Shown: piece after piece, positions 17,956-32,120 of the stretch
Layout of the letters: each line of letters opens with the position of its first letter
Numbering within the stretch: the first letter of the stretch is position 1
The notes under the pieces: generated by a model
Told to the model about the DNA's origin: nothing
Database searches by the model: none
Seen by the model: only the letters and a program-made list of their open reading frames with translations
Origin: Curvibacter sp. GWA2_63_95
GTDB taxonomy: Bacteria; Pseudomonadota; Gammaproteobacteria; Burkholderiales; Burkholderiaceae_C
Direction: 5' to 3'
DNA: 64,000 nt
Assembly: GCA_001795455.1 (NCBI GenBank)
Contig: MGPB01000008.1
Span: 186,001 to 250,000 of the forward strand
Position numbers and translations under genes: made by a program

Positions 17956-17984
17956 TTGGCACTTTTGTTGCATTGCAGTATCCT
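17956..17984 (+). promoter_or_regulatory. Sigma-70-like promoter of gltB
   Basis: TTGGCA (17956-17961) and TATCCT (17979-17984) are separated by 17 bp, a good sigma-70 arrangement. Transcription would start near 17991, leaving a leader of about 25 nt before the gltB ATG at 18016 with its AGGAG ribosome site. Confidence 0.55.
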
Positions 17985-18015
17985 CCGCTTCCACTGTAAT
18001 TTTCAGGAGTGCGCC

Positions 18016-22788
<4,773 letters not shown>

Positions 22789-22790
22789 TG

Positions 22791-22843
22791 ACCTTGCGGG
22801 ACAGACCAGCATTTGTGAAACAAATCTGCTCTGTCCCCAACTG
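22791..22843. repeat. Family C hairpin repeat (GGGACAGA/TCTGTCCC), copy 1
   Basis: GGGACAGA (22798-22805) pairs with TCTGTCCC (22830-22837). Inside, CAGCATTTGT and ACAAATCTG continue the stem with one bulged base, closing on a GAA loop. The flanks ACCTTGC and CCAACTGA are shared with the copy between hisI and hisE. It occupies most of the gltB-gltD gap. Confidence 0.8.
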
Positions 22844-22859
22844 AATAGAGAGAATCATC

Positions 22860-24326
22860 ATGGGAAAAGTCACTGGCTTCATGGAGTTTGAGCGCCTCGA
22901 AGAGGGCTACAAACCCGTCACCGAGCGTCTGAAGCACTACAAGGAATTTGTGGTGGGTCTGGACGATGCGCAGGCCAACAAGCAGGCCGCGCGCTGCATG
23001 GACTGCGGCACGCCGTTTTGCAACAACGGCTGCCCGGTCAACAACATCATTCCAGACTTCAACGACCTGGTTTACACCGGCAACTGGAAAGCGGCGATCG
23101 ATACGCTGCACAGCACCAACAACTTCCCCGAGTTCACCGGCCGCATCTGCCCCGCACCCTGCGAGGCCGCCTGCACGCTGAACGTGAATGACGACGCCGT
23201 GGGCATCAAGTCCATCGAGCACGCCATCATCGACCGCGCCTGGTCTGAAGGCTGGGTCCAACCCCAGCCCGCCAAGGTCAAGACCGGCAAGAAGGTGGCG
23301 GTGGTCGGTTCCGGCCCAGCCGGCATGGCCGCGGCCCAGCAGCTGGCCCGTGCCGGCCACGACGTGACGCTGTTCGAGAAGAACGACCGCATCGGTGGCC
23401 TGCTGCGCTACGGCATTCCCGACTTCAAGATGGAAAAGTCCCACATCGACCGCCGTGCTGAGCAACTGGTGGCCGAAGGGGTAACCATCCGCACCAGCGT
23501 GCTGGTGGGTGATATGCCCAAGGACTCCAAGGTCACCAACTGGGCCAAGGAAACCATTTCTGCCGACCAACTGAAGAAAGACTTTGACGCCGTGCTGTTG
23601 ACCGGCGGCTCCGAGCAATCGCGCGACCTGCCCGTGCCCGGCCGCGACCTGGATGGTATCCATTTCGCCATGGAATTCCTGCCCCAGCAGAACAAGGTCA
23701 ACGCGGGCGACAAGCTCAAGGGCCAGTTGCGTGCCGATGGCAAGCATGTCATCGTCATTGGCGGTGGCGACACCGGCTCTGATTGCGTGGGCACCAGCAA
23801 CCGCCACGGTGCGGTTAGCGTGACCCAGTTCGAGGTGATGCCCCAGCCGCCCGAAGAAGAAAACCGCCCCATGACCTGGCCCTACTGGCCGCTGAAGCTG
23901 CGCACCAGCTCCAGCCACGAAGAAGGTTGCGAGCGCGTGTTCTCCATTTCGACCAAGGAGTTCATCGGCGAAAAAGGCAAAGTCACCGGCCTGAAGACCG
24001 TGCAGGTCGAGTTCAAGGACGGCAAGCTGGTCGACGTGCCCGGTACCGAAAAAGTGCTGAAGGCCGACCTGGTGCTGCTGGCCATGGGCTTTGTGAACCC
24101 CGTGGCGACCATTCTGGACGTGTTCGGCGTGGACAAGGACGCCCGTGGCAATGCCAAGGCCAGCACCGAGTTCATCGGTGGCTACGCCACCAACGTGGCC
24201 AAGGTCTTCGCGGCGGGCGACATGCGTCGCGGCCAGAGTCTGGTGGTGTGGGCGATCCGGGAAGGCCGCCAGGCTGCGCGCTCGGTGGATGAGTTCCTGA
24301 TGGGCTTTAGCGACTTGCCCCGGTAA
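22860..24326 (+). CDS. gltD: Glutamate synthase (NADPH) small subunit
   Basis: Oxidises NADPH and feeds electrons to GltB through FAD and Fe-S clusters. The 488-aa protein has N-terminal 4Fe-4S ligands in [17 protein letters not shown] and [12 protein letters not shown]. The FAD Rossmann motif is [21 protein letters not shown] (about residues 147-167), the NADPH motif is [13 protein letters not shown], and the C-terminal FAD signature is [18 protein letters not shown]. The start follows an AGAGAG ribosome site lying after the family C repeat. Confidence 0.98.
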   Translation: MGKVTGFMEFERLEEGYKPVTERLKHYKEFVVGLDDAQANKQAARCMDCGTPFCNNGCPVNNIIPDFNDLVYTGNWKAAIDTLHSTNNFPEFTGRICPAPCEAACTLNVNDDAVGIKSIEHAIIDRAWSEGWVQPQPAKVKTGKKVAVVGSGPAGMAAAQQLARAGHDVTLFEKNDRIGGLLRYGIPDFKMEKSHIDRRAEQLVAEGVTIRTSVLVGDMPKDSKVTNWAKETISADQLKKDFDAVLLTGGSEQSRDLPVPGRDLDGIHFAMEFLPQQNKVNAGDKLKGQLRADGKHVIVIGGGDTGSDCVGTSNRHGAVSVTQFEVMPQPPEEENRPMTWPYWPLKLRTSSSHEEGCERVFSISTKEFIGEKGKVTGLKTVQVEFKDGKLVDVPGTEKVLKADLVLLAMGFVNPVATILDVFGVDKDARGNAKASTEFIGGYATNVAKVFAAGDMRRGQSLVVWAIREGRQAARSVDEFLMGFSDLPR

Positions 24327-24350
24327 TCTCGGGTAATCCCTTATGATTCC

Positions 24351-24373
24351 AAGGCCGGGTACTTCCCGGCCTT
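24351..24373 (+). terminator. Hairpin between gltD and mlaF
   Basis: AAGGCCGGG and CCCGGCCTT form a perfect 9-bp stem with a 5-nt loop, 24 bp after the gltD stop. The downstream GTTACTTCT is a poor U-tract, so termination may be weak. It lies 9 bp before the mlaF ATG and could also affect mlaF translation. Confidence 0.5.
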
Positions 24374-24382
24374 GTTACTTCT

Positions 24383-25222
24383 ATGGCCGACCCATTCACT
24401 GCCCCTCTTGTTGAACTCCAGGACCTGTCCTTTGGTTACGGCGAACGCCTGATCCTGGACGGCGTCACCCTGTCCATCCCGCGTGGCAAGGTCACCGCAC
24501 TGATGGGCGCCTCCGGCGGTGGCAAGACCACGGTGCTGCGTCTGATTGGCGGCCAGTACCGGGCGCAAAAGGGCAAGCTGCTGCTGCATGGTGCGCAGCA
24601 GGGTCAGGATGTGCTGGACATGGGCCAGGCCAACGCGCAGCAGCTGTACGCCGCCCGGCGCCGCATGGGCATGTTGTTCCAGTTCGGTGCCCTGTTCACC
24701 GACCTCAGCGTGTTCGACAACGTGGCCTTCCCGCTGCGCGAGCACACGTCGCTGTCCCCGGCCTTGGTGCGCGACATTGTGCTTATGAAGCTCAACGCTG
24801 TGGGGCTGCGTGGCGCGCGTGACCTCATGCCCTCTGAGATCTCGGGTGGCATGGCCCGTCGCGTGGCCTTGGCCCGTGCCATCGCGCTGGACCCGGAGCT
24901 GGTGATGTACGACGAACCCTTTGCCGGGCTGGACCCGATTTCCCTGGGCACCGCCGCCCGCCTGATCCGCCAGCTCAACGACACCATGGGCCTGACCAGC
25001 GTGATTGTTTCGCACGACCTGGAGGAAACCTTCCACATCGCTGACAAGGTCATCATCCTGGCCAACGGCAAGATTGCTGCCCAGGGCACACCCGACGAAG
25101 TGCGCCACAGCACCGACCCGCTGGTACACCAGTTTGTGAATGCCGAGCCCGAAGGGCCGGTGCGTTTTCACTATCCAGCGGCCAGCGTGGAAGCCGATTT
25201 CTCGGTGGGAGCCGGACGATGA
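24383..25222 (+). CDS. mlaF: Phospholipid ABC transporter ATP-binding protein MlaF
   Basis: ATPase of the MlaFEDB inner-membrane complex, which moves phospholipids between inner and outer membranes to keep outer-leaflet asymmetry. The 279-aa protein shows Walker A GASGGGKTT, signature SGGMARRVALARA, Walker B LVMYDEPFAGLD and the switch histidine in VIVSHDLEE. It overlaps mlaE by 4 bp and opens the mlaFEDACB operon. Confidence 0.97.
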   Translation: MADPFTAPLVELQDLSFGYGERLILDGVTLSIPRGKVTALMGASGGGKTTVLRLIGGQYRAQKGKLLLHGAQQGQDVLDMGQANAQQLYAARRRMGMLFQFGALFTDLSVFDNVAFPLREHTSLSPALVRDIVLMKLNAVGLRGARDLMPSEISGGMARRVALARAIALDPELVMYDEPFAGLDPISLGTAARLIRQLNDTMGLTSVIVSHDLEETFHIADKVIILANGKIAAQGTPDEVRHSTDPLVHQFVNAEPEGPVRFHYPAASVEADFSVGAGR

Positions 25223-26001
25223 GCTGGTACCGCCCCGCCGACGTTGGTTTTGCCGCCCGTGCCAAGCTGGCCGACCTGGGTTATGGTGCGCGCCTGTTCC
25301 TGCGCCTGCTGGCCTCGTTGCCATCGGCGCTGCGCCGCTTTGGCCTGGTGCGCGACCAGATCCATTTCATGGGCAACTATTCACTGGCCATCATTGCGGT
25401 GTCCGGCATCTTTGTGGGCTTTGTGCTGGGCCTGCAGGGCTACTACACGCTGCAGCGTTATGGTTCGTCCGAGGCCTTGGGCCTGTTGGTGGCCTTGAGT
25501 CTGGTGCGCGAACTCGGTCCGGTGATCACGGCCTTGCTGTTCGCGGGCCGTGCCGGTACGTCACTTACCGCAGAGATCGGCCTCATGAAAGCCGGCGAAC
25601 AGCTCAGTGCCATGGAGATGATGGCCGTGGACCCGGTGCAGCGCATTCTGGCGCCACGCTTCTGGGGTGCTGTGATTGCCATGCCCTTGCTGGCCGCCGT
25701 GTTCAGCGCCGTGGGCATCATTGGTGGTTGGGTCGTGGGTGTGGTGATGATTGGCATTGACGCTGGGTCCTTCTGGAGCCAGATGCAGGGCGGGGTGGAT
25801 GTGTGGCTGGATGTGGGCAACGGCGTACTCAAGAGCGCGGTGTTCGGCTTTGCGGTGAGCTTTATTGCGCTGCTGCAAGGCTACGAGGCCCAGCCCACGC
25901 CCGAGGGCGTGGCCCATGCCACCACGCGCACTGTGGTGGTAGCGTCGTTGACCGTGTTGGGTCTGGACTTTGTCCTGACCGCCATGATGTTCAGTATTTA
26001 G
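25219..26001 (+). CDS. mlaE: Phospholipid ABC transporter permease MlaE
   Basis: Integral membrane permease of the Mla complex. The 260-aa product has about five to six hydrophobic helices and the MlaE-family segments LVRDQIHFMGNYSLAIIAVSGIFVGFVLGLQG and ALLFAGRAGTSLTAEIGLMKAGEQLSAMEMMAVDP, the latter contacting the ATPase. It overlaps mlaF by 4 bp and is followed by mlaD after 10 bp. Confidence 0.97.
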   Translation: MSWYRPADVGFAARAKLADLGYGARLFLRLLASLPSALRRFGLVRDQIHFMGNYSLAIIAVSGIFVGFVLGLQGYYTLQRYGSSEALGLLVALSLVRELGPVITALLFAGRAGTSLTAEIGLMKAGEQLSAMEMMAVDPVQRILAPRFWGAVIAMPLLAAVFSAVGIIGGWVVGVVMIGIDAGSFWSQMQGGVDVWLDVGNGVLKSAVFGFAVSFIALLQGYEAQPTPEGVAHATTRTVVVASLTVLGLDFVLTAMMFSI

Positions 26002-26011
26002 GGGATAACCA

Positions 26012-26494
26012 ATGCAACGTTCCGGCAAAGATGTGTGGGTAGGTATGTTTGTGCTGCTGGGCGCGGCAGCCCTGCTGTTTCTGGCCCTGCAGTCGGCCAA
26101 CCTGCTGTCGCTGAATTTCGAGCGCGGCTATGCGGTCAGCGCCAAGTTCGACAACATTGGTGGCTTGAAACCCAAGGCCGCGGTCAAAAGCGCTGGCGTG
26201 GTCGTAGGGCGGGTGGAGTCCATCACGTTTGACGACAAGAGTTTCCAGGCCAAGGTGGTGTTGTCCATGGACAAACGTTTTGCCTTCCCCAAAGACAGCT
26301 CCCTCAAAATTTTGACCAGCGGCTTGCTCGGAGAGCAATACATTGGCATCGAGGCGGGCGCCGATGCGGCCAACTTGGCAGCAGGCGACAGCATCGGCAC
26401 CACACAGTCTGCGGTGGTGTTGGAAAACCTGATCAGCCAGTTCCTGTACAGCAAAGCGGCTGATGGGACCGGCAGCGAAAAAGAGGGCAAATGA
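26012..26494 (+). CDS. mlaD: MCE-domain lipid-binding protein MlaD
   Basis: Membrane-anchored periplasmic MCE protein that forms a hexameric ring on MlaFE and channels phospholipids. The 160-aa product has an N-terminal transmembrane helix (DVWVGMFVLLGAAALLFLALQSA), then the MCE fold (YAVSAKFDNIGGLKPKAAVKSAGVVVGRVESI) and the tail SGLLGEQYIGIEAGAD. It overlaps mlaA by 4 bp. Confidence 0.96.
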   Translation: MQRSGKDVWVGMFVLLGAAALLFLALQSANLLSLNFERGYAVSAKFDNIGGLKPKAAVKSAGVVVGRVESITFDDKSFQAKVVLSMDKRFAFPKDSSLKILTSGLLGEQYIGIEAGADAANLAAGDSIGTTQSAVVLENLISQFLYSKAADGTGSEKEGK

Positions 26495-27243
26495 GCCGTT
26501 CTGGAATGTTACCTGCCGTGTCCCTGCTCCGCGTGGTGCGGTGGGCGACCGGGTGTGTGCTGGGGCTGGCCATGCTGGTTCTGCAAGGTTGTGCCACTGT
26601 GGCTGCGCCGGATGCACGCGACCCTCTGGAGTCGTTCAACCGGAGCGTCTTTAGCTTCAACGATGGCCTGGATCGTGTGGTTCTCAAACCCACAGCCAGG
26701 GCCTACCAGGCGACACTGCCCGAGTGGGCACGCAAAGGCGTGGGCAATTTCTTCAACAACCTGGAAGACGTCTGGTCGGCGCTGAACAATGGCTTGCAGT
26801 TGCGCGGCCAGGAGATGGGCGACAGCATTGGCCGGGTCATGGTGAACAGCACCATCGGATTAGGCGGGCTCATCGATGTGGCCAGCGATTTGTCGATTGA
26901 CCGGCATCCTGCCAATTTCGGTTTGACCCTGGGGCGCTGGGGCGTGAGCCCCGGGCCCTATCTGGTGCTGCCCTTGTTGGGACCTGCCACCTTGCGAGAG
27001 GTCGCGGCTCTGCCTGTGGATCAGCAGGGCAGCTTGGTCACGCACATTCCGGACGAAGCGACACGCACTGCGCTGACACTGACCAATGTGGTGGACACCC
27101 GTGCGCGGTATCTGCGGGCGGGTGATGTGGTGGATGGTGCTGCATTGGATCGCTACTCCTTCACCCGGGATGCCTATTTGCAGCGCCAGCGCAATGATGA
27201 CTACGATGGTGATCCGCCCCCCGAGGAAGGCACCGAGCCTTAG
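26491..27243 (+). CDS. mlaA: Outer-membrane lipoprotein MlaA (VacJ)
   Basis: Outer-membrane lipoprotein that removes phospholipids from the outer leaflet and passes them to MlaC. The 250-aa product has a signal peptide with lipobox LVLQGC (Cys near residue 34) and the VacJ signature DPLESFNRSVFSFNDGLDRVVLKP. VGNFFNNLEDVWSALNNGLQ and the FGLTLGRWGVSPGPYLVLPLLGP motif follow. In E. coli mlaA lies apart from the mla operon; here it sits inside it, a layout common in betaproteobacteria. Confidence 0.96.
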   Translation: MSRSGMLPAVSLLRVVRWATGCVLGLAMLVLQGCATVAAPDARDPLESFNRSVFSFNDGLDRVVLKPTARAYQATLPEWARKGVGNFFNNLEDVWSALNNGLQLRGQEMGDSIGRVMVNSTIGLGGLIDVASDLSIDRHPANFGLTLGRWGVSPGPYLVLPLLGPATLREVAALPVDQQGSLVTHIPDEATRTALTLTNVVDTRARYLRAGDVVDGAALDRYSFTRDAYLQRQRNDDYDGDPPPEEGTEP

Positions 27244-27311
27244 AGGGGCATCTGCAGTTGCCTGCAGGGCAGACCCGGTCTGTGGATAATTGCACGCATG
27301 GAGACTAGCGC

Positions 27312-27956
27312 ATGATTTTGAACAAGCGACACATGGTGGCTGCCCTGGCAGCTGTGATGGCACTCGGCACCATGGCATTTTCGCCAGCCGTCCACGCCGA
27401 GGATGAGGCGCCCGACGCCCTGATCAAGCGTCTCTCGGTGGATGTCCTCGACACCATCAAGGCCGACAAGGCGATTCGTGCTGGTGACATGGGCCGAGTG
27501 GTGACACTGGTGGACACCCGCATCATGCCCAATGTGAACTTCCAACGCATGACCGCCTCGGCTGTCGGACCGGGCTGGCGCCAGGCCACGCCCGAACAAC
27601 AAAAGCGCCTGCAGGACGAATTCAAAACCCTGCTGGTGCGCACCTATGCGGGCGCGCTGGCCCAGGTGAGTGACCAGACCATCGCCATGAAGCCCCTGCG
27701 CGCCGCGCCCGAGGACAAAGAGGTGGTGGTACGCACCGAGGTCAAAGGGCGGGGCGATTCGATCCAGCTGGACTACCGACTGGAAAAAACGCCGGGCATA
27801 GGTGCCGGCTGGAAGATTTACAACCTCAATGTGCTGGGGGTGTGGCTGGTGGAAACCTACCGCAGCCAGTTTGCGCAACAAATCAATGCCAAGGGCATTG
27901 ACGGACTGATTGACTCCCTGACCGAGCAGAACAAGGCCAACGCCAAGAAAGGCTGA
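27312..27956 (+). CDS. mlaC: Periplasmic phospholipid-binding protein MlaC
   Basis: Soluble periplasmic shuttle (Ttg2D family) between MlaA and MlaD. The 214-aa product has a cleavable signal peptide ending near FSPAVHA (about residue 30). The lipid-pocket segments IMPNVNFQRMTASAVGPGWRQAT, LLVRTYAGALAQ and GWKIYNLNVLGVWLVETYRSQFA follow. It starts 68 bp after mlaA and is followed almost immediately by mlaB. Confidence 0.96.
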   Translation: MILNKRHMVAALAAVMALGTMAFSPAVHAEDEAPDALIKRLSVDVLDTIKADKAIRAGDMGRVVTLVDTRIMPNVNFQRMTASAVGPGWRQATPEQQKRLQDEFKTLLVRTYAGALAQVSDQTIAMKPLRAAPEDKEVVVRTEVKGRGDSIQLDYRLEKTPGIGAGWKIYNLNVLGVWLVETYRSQFAQQINAKGIDGLIDSLTEQNKANAKKG

Positions 27957-27957
27957 T

Positions 27958-28224
27958 GTGCTGAACCTCCCCTCCACCTTGACGCAAGACGTGGCGCACG
28001 ACTGCCTGGCAGCGCTGCGTTCGGGCCTGCAGGCCGAGCCCCAGACCATTGTGGTGGACGGTGCCGCTTTGCAGCGTTTTGACTCGTCGGCGCTGGCGGT
28101 GTTGCTGGAGCTGCGCCGCGAATGTGCGCGCATTGGCAAACAATTTGCCGTACGCAGCCTGCCCCAACGCCTGCGCGATCTGGCCACCTTGTACGGGATT
28201 GATGGCCTGCTGACCGCGGCTTGA
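27958..28224 (+). CDS. mlaB: STAS-domain subunit MlaB
   Basis: Small cytoplasmic STAS protein that binds MlaF and is needed for MlaFEDB assembly and activity. The 88-aa product starts at a GTG one base after the mlaC stop. The STAS core is TIVVDGAALQRFDSSALAVLLELRREC, with the conserved DSSAL loop. Its position at the end of the mla genes supports the assignment despite the short, variable sequence. Confidence 0.9.
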   Translation: MLNLPSTLTQDVAHDCLAALRSGLQAEPQTIVVDGAALQRFDSSALAVLLELRRECARIGKQFAVRSLPQRLRDLATLYGIDGLLTAA

Positions 28225-28252
28225 GCCCGTCCGCGTAAAATCGCGGGTTCCC

Positions 28253-29182
28253 ATGCCCGCAATCTCATTCCAATCCGTCTCCAAAGCCTACGCCTCGCCC
28301 AAAGGCCCCAAAGGCACTACCTTCAAGGCCCTGGACGGGGTCAGCCTCCAGATCGAAGAGGGCGAATTTTTCGGCCTGCTTGGTCCCAATGGGGCGGGTA
28401 AAACCACCATGATCAGCATCCTGGCCGGGCTCACCCGTGCCAGTAGCGGCAGCGTGCAGGTGCTGGGCAGCGATGTCCAGACTGACTACGCCAACGCCCG
28501 TCGCAAGCTCGGTGTGGTGCCGCAAGAGCTGGTGTTCGACCCCTTCTTCAATGTGCGCGAAATGCTGCGCATCCAGTCCGGCTACTTCGGTGTGAAAAAC
28601 AACGACGCCTGGGTGGACGAACTGCTCGAAGGACTGGGCCTCACGGATAAGGCGAATGCCAATATGCGCCAGCTCTCTGGCGGCATGAAACGCCGCGTGC
28701 TGGTGGCGCAGGCCTTGGTGCACAAGCCACCGGTCATCGTGCTGGACGAACCCACGGCCGGCGTGGATGTGGAACTGCGCCAGACCTTGTGGCAGTTTGT
28801 GGCCAACCTCAACAAACAGGGCAGCACGGTATTGCTGACCACCCACTACCTGGAAGAGGCCGAGGCCCTGTGTGGTCGCATTGCCATGCTCAAAACTGGT
28901 CGTATCGTGGCGCTGGACAAGACCAGCGACCTGCTCAAGGCCGCCAGCAGCAATGTGCTGCGTTTCAAGACCGGGGATTCCTTGCCCATCGAACTGGCCG
29001 CGCGGGCACGTATTACCGGCCGTATCGTCCAACTGCCTGCCAACAACGCGCTGGAGATTGAACAGTATTTGGCTGCCGTGCGCCAGGCTGGCGTGACGGT
29101 GGAAGACGTGGAAATTCGCAAGGCGGACCTGGAGGATGTCTTCCTCGATGTCATGGGTAATTCCGAGGAGGTGGGCGCATGA
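28253..29182 (+). CDS. ABC-2 type transporter ATP-binding protein (YadG-like)
   Basis: A 309-aa ATPase with Walker A LLGPNGAGKTT, signature LSGGMKRRVLVAQALV, Walker B PPVIVLDEPTAGVDVELRQ and the switch histidine in TTHYLEEAE. A C-terminal domain of about 80 residues follows, as in CcmA/YadG-type exporters. It overlaps the permease gene by 4 bp. The pair sits between mlaB and the bolA-murA genes, where E. coli has ibaG directly after mlaB. The substrate is unknown; an envelope role is suggested only by position. Confidence 0.92.
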   Translation: MPAISFQSVSKAYASPKGPKGTTFKALDGVSLQIEEGEFFGLLGPNGAGKTTMISILAGLTRASSGSVQVLGSDVQTDYANARRKLGVVPQELVFDPFFNVREMLRIQSGYFGVKNNDAWVDELLEGLGLTDKANANMRQLSGGMKRRVLVAQALVHKPPVIVLDEPTAGVDVELRQTLWQFVANLNKQGSTVLLTTHYLEEAEALCGRIAMLKTGRIVALDKTSDLLKAASSNVLRFKTGDSLPIELAARARITGRIVQLPANNALEIEQYLAAVRQAGVTVEDVEIRKADLEDVFLDVMGNSEEVGA

Positions 29183-29934
29183 ACGGCTGGCAAACCCTGT
29201 TGTACAAGGAAGTGCTGCGTTTCTGGAAAGTGAGTTTCCAGACTGTGGCCGCACCCGTGCTCACGGCCCTGCTGTACCTGATGATCTTCGGCCATGCTTT
29301 GGGTGACCATGTGAAGGTCTACGACACCATCAGCTACACCGCGTTTCTGGTGCCGGGTCTGGTGATGATGAGTGTGCTGCAAAACGCGTTTGCCAACAGC
29401 TCCTCGTCGCTGATCCAGAGCAAGATCATGGGCAATCTCGTGTTTTTGTTGCTCACGCCGCTGTCGCACTGGAGCTGGTTTTTCGCCTATGTGGGCTCCA
29501 GCATTGCGCGCGGGCTGGTGGTGGGGGCTGGTGTGATGTTGGTCACGGTGTTTTTCACGCCCATCCACTTTGTCGCACCGCTGTGGATTTTGGCCTTTGC
29601 CTTGTTGGGCGCGGCCCTGCTGGGCACGCTGGGCCTGATTGCCGGTCTGTGGGCTGAGAAGTTTGACCAGCTCGCGGCCTTCCAGAACTTCATCATCATG
29701 CCCATGACGTTCTTGAGCGGCGTGTTCTATTCCATCCACTCGCTGCCCAGCTTCTGGCAAAGCGTGAGCCACCTCAACCCCTTCTTCTACATGATCGACG
29801 GCTTCCGCTACGGCTTCTTCGGCCAGAGCGATGTGTCGCCCTGGCTCAGCCTGGGCATCGTCGGCATTGCGCTGGCCGTGGTGAGTGCCATTGCTGTGCA
29901 CCTGCTGCGCACTGGCTACAAGATCCGTTCCTGA
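29179..29934 (+). CDS. ABC-2 type transporter permease (YadH-like)
   Basis: A 251-aa membrane protein with six predicted helices and the ABC-2 signatures VPGLVMMSVLQNAFANSSSSLIQSKI and NFIIMPMTFLSGVFYSIHSLPSFWQSVSHLNPFFYMIDGFRYG. These match the YadH/NodJ branch. It partners the upstream ATPase through an ATGA overlap. The transported substrate cannot be told from the sequence. Confidence 0.92.
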   Translation: MNGWQTLLYKEVLRFWKVSFQTVAAPVLTALLYLMIFGHALGDHVKVYDTISYTAFLVPGLVMMSVLQNAFANSSSSLIQSKIMGNLVFLLLTPLSHWSWFFAYVGSSIARGLVVGAGVMLVTVFFTPIHFVAPLWILAFALLGAALLGTLGLIAGLWAEKFDQLAAFQNFIIMPMTFLSGVFYSIHSLPSFWQSVSHLNPFFYMIDGFRYGFFGQSDVSPWLSLGIVGIALAVVSAIAVHLLRTGYKIRS

Positions 29935-29940
29935 TTTTTT

Positions 29941-30183
29941 ATGACCGCTGACCAACTCCAAGCCCTCATCACCGCGGGCATTGCCTGCGACCACTGCACA
30001 CTCGAAGGCGATGGCCGCCACTGGTACGCCACCATCGTGTCCACCGCGTTTGAGGGCAAACGCCTGATTCAGCGCCACCAGCAGGTCTACGCCACGCTGG
30101 GCAGCCGCATGCAGACCGACGAAGTGCACGCCCTGTCGATGAAAACCTACACGCCGGCCGAATGGGCCGCGCAATCCGCGTAA
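29941..30183 (+). CDS. BolA/IbaG family protein
   Basis: An 80-aa BolA-fold protein with the signature [28 protein letters not shown] and a possible Fe-S ligand cysteine in [10 protein letters not shown]. Its place between the mla genes and murA is that of E. coli ibaG. Such proteins pair with monothiol glutaredoxins in Fe-S trafficking. No clear Shine-Dalgarno sequence is seen before the ATG, which lies 6 bp after the permease stop. Confidence 0.9.
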   Translation: MTADQLQALITAGIACDHCTLEGDGRHWYATIVSTAFEGKRLIQRHQQVYATLGSRMQTDEVHALSMKTYTPAEWAAQSA

Positions 30184-30193
30184 AAGACTCCGC

Positions 30194-31459
30194 ATGGACA
30201 AACTCCTGATCCGCGGTGGCAACACCTTGCAGGGCGAGGTGCTGATTTCCGGCGCCAAAAATGCTGCCCTGCCCGAGCTATGCGCCACCTTGCTGACCGC
30301 CGAGCCGGTGACGCTGCTGAATGTGCCGCGCTTGCAAGACGTGTCCACCATGCTTACGCTGATTCGCAACATGGGGGTCCAAGTCGAGCAGGGGGCGGAT
30401 GGTGCGGTGCACATCAATGCCGGCCCGCTGAGCACGCCCGAAGCGCCCTACGAACTGGTGAAAACCATGCGCGCCTCGGTGCTGGCGTTGGGCCCGCTGC
30501 TGGCGCGCTTTGGTGAGGCCACGGTGTCATTGCCCGGTGGCTGCGCCATCGGGTCGCGCCCGGTGGATCAGCATTTGAAGGGCCTGACCGCCATGGGTGC
30601 CGAGATTGTGGTCGAGCATGGCTACATGATCGCCAAGCTGCCCAAGGGCCGCACCCGCTTGAAGGGTGCACGTATTGCCACCGACATGGTGACCGTGACC
30701 GGCACCGAGAACTTCCTGATGGCCGCCGCGCTGGCCGAGGGTGAAACCATTCTGGAAAACGCCGCCCAGGAACCCGAGATTCCCGACCTGGCCGAAATGC
30801 TCATCAAGATGGGCGCCCAGATTGAAGGGCACGGCACCAGCCGCATCCGCATCCAGGGCGTGGAAAAGCTGCATGGCTGCACCCACCAGGTGGTGGCGGA
30901 CCGCATCGAGACTGGCACCTTTTTGTGCGCCGTGGCGGCTACGGGGGGGGATGTCATCTTGAAGCATGGCCGTGCCGACCACCTGGACGCCGTGATCGAC
31001 AAGCTGCGCGACGCCGGCGCCACGGTGGAGGCCATAGCCGGTGGCATCCGCGTGCAATCGCAAGGTCGCCTGAAGGCACAGAGCTTTCGCACCACCGAAT
31101 ACCCCGGTTTCCCGACCGACATGCAGGCCCAGTTCATGGCGCTCAATGCCATTGCGCAGGGGGCCAGCAAGGTCACCGAAACGATCTTCGAGAACCGCTT
31201 CATGCACGTCAACGAGCTGGTGCGCCTGGGCGCGCACATCCAGACCGATGGCAAGGTGGCGGTGATCGAGGGCGTGGAGCGCCTTTCTGGCGCCACGGTC
31301 ATGGCCACGGACCTGCGTGCCTCGGCCAGCCTGGTGATCGCCGGCCTGGTGGCCGATGGCGAGACCATGGTGGACCGCATTTACCACCTGGACCGCGGCT
31401 ACGACCAAATGGAAGCCAAGCTGCGCGGCATTGGCGCAGACATTGAAAGAATCTCGTAA
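30194..31459 (+). CDS. murA: UDP-N-acetylglucosamine 1-carboxyvinyltransferase
   Basis: First committed step of peptidoglycan synthesis: adds enolpyruvate from PEP to UDP-GlcNAc. The 421-aa protein has the N-terminal lysine in [10 protein letters not shown], the catalytic and fosfomycin-target cysteine in [16 protein letters not shown] (about residue 117), and the later [16 protein letters not shown] motif. The cysteine is intact, so the fosfomycin-sensitive form is expected. Its last base overlaps the hisG start codon. Confidence 0.98.
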   Translation: MDKLLIRGGNTLQGEVLISGAKNAALPELCATLLTAEPVTLLNVPRLQDVSTMLTLIRNMGVQVEQGADGAVHINAGPLSTPEAPYELVKTMRASVLALGPLLARFGEATVSLPGGCAIGSRPVDQHLKGLTAMGAEIVVEHGYMIAKLPKGRTRLKGARIATDMVTVTGTENFLMAAALAEGETILENAAQEPEIPDLAEMLIKMGAQIEGHGTSRIRIQGVEKLHGCTHQVVADRIETGTFLCAVAATGGDVILKHGRADHLDAVIDKLRDAGATVEAIAGGIRVQSQGRLKAQSFRTTEYPGFPTDMQAQFMALNAIAQGASKVTETIFENRFMHVNELVRLGAHIQTDGKVAVIEGVERLSGATVMATDLRASASLVIAGLVADGETMVDRIYHLDRGYDQMEAKLRGIGADIERIS

Positions 31460-32109
31460 TGGCTACTGAAATGATCACCCTTGCCCTGTCCAAAGGCCGC
31501 ATCTTTGAAGAAACCGTGCCGCTGCTCAAAGCTGCTGGTATCGAGGTGCTGGACGACCCGGAAAAATCGCGCAAGCTGATTCTGGACACCAACCAGCCCA
31601 ATGTGCGCGTGCTGGTTGTGCGCGCCACCGACGTGCCCACCTACGTGCAGTACGGCGGGGCCGACCTCGGCATCACCGGCAAGGACACGCTGCTGGAGCA
31701 CGGCAGCCAGGGCCTGTACCAGCCGCTGGACCTGCAGATTGCCAAGTGCCGCATCAGCGTGGCCGTGCGTGCCGACTTTGATTACGCGTCCGCCGTCAAG
31801 CAGGGCTCGCGCCTCAAGGTCGCCACCAAATACGTGGCGATTGCGCGCGAGTTCTTCGCCAGCAAGGGCGTGCACGTGGACCTGATCAAGCTCTACGGCA
31901 GCATGGAGCTGGCTCCCTTGGTGGGCCTGGCCGATGCCATCGTCGATCTGGTGTCCACCGGCAACACGCTCAAGGCCAACCACCTGGTCGAGGTGGAACG
32001 CATCATGGATATCAGCTCGCGCCTGGTTGTGAACCAGGCCGCGCTCAAGCTCAAACAAGAACCCATCCGCAAGATCATCGACGCCTTTGCCGGCGCGGTG
32101 GGCCAGTAA
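31459..32109 (+). CDS. hisG: ATP phosphoribosyltransferase, short form
   Basis: First step of histidine synthesis: joins ATP and PRPP. The product is only 216 aa, the short HisG-S form lacking the C-terminal regulatory domain; such enzymes need the paralogue HisZ, which is not in this window. Visible motifs are [16 protein letters not shown], the [14 protein letters not shown] strand and the PRPP loop [17 protein letters not shown]. It follows murA without a gap, an arrangement seen in other Burkholderiales. Confidence 0.97.
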   Translation: MATEMITLALSKGRIFEETVPLLKAAGIEVLDDPEKSRKLILDTNQPNVRVLVVRATDVPTYVQYGGADLGITGKDTLLEHGSQGLYQPLDLQIAKCRISVAVRADFDYASAVKQGSRLKVATKYVAIAREFFASKGVHVDLIKLYGSMELAPLVGLADAIVDLVSTGNTLKANHLVEVERIMDISSRLVVNQAALKLKQEPIRKIIDAFAGAVGQ

Positions 32110-32120
32110 CCCGATTTGAA

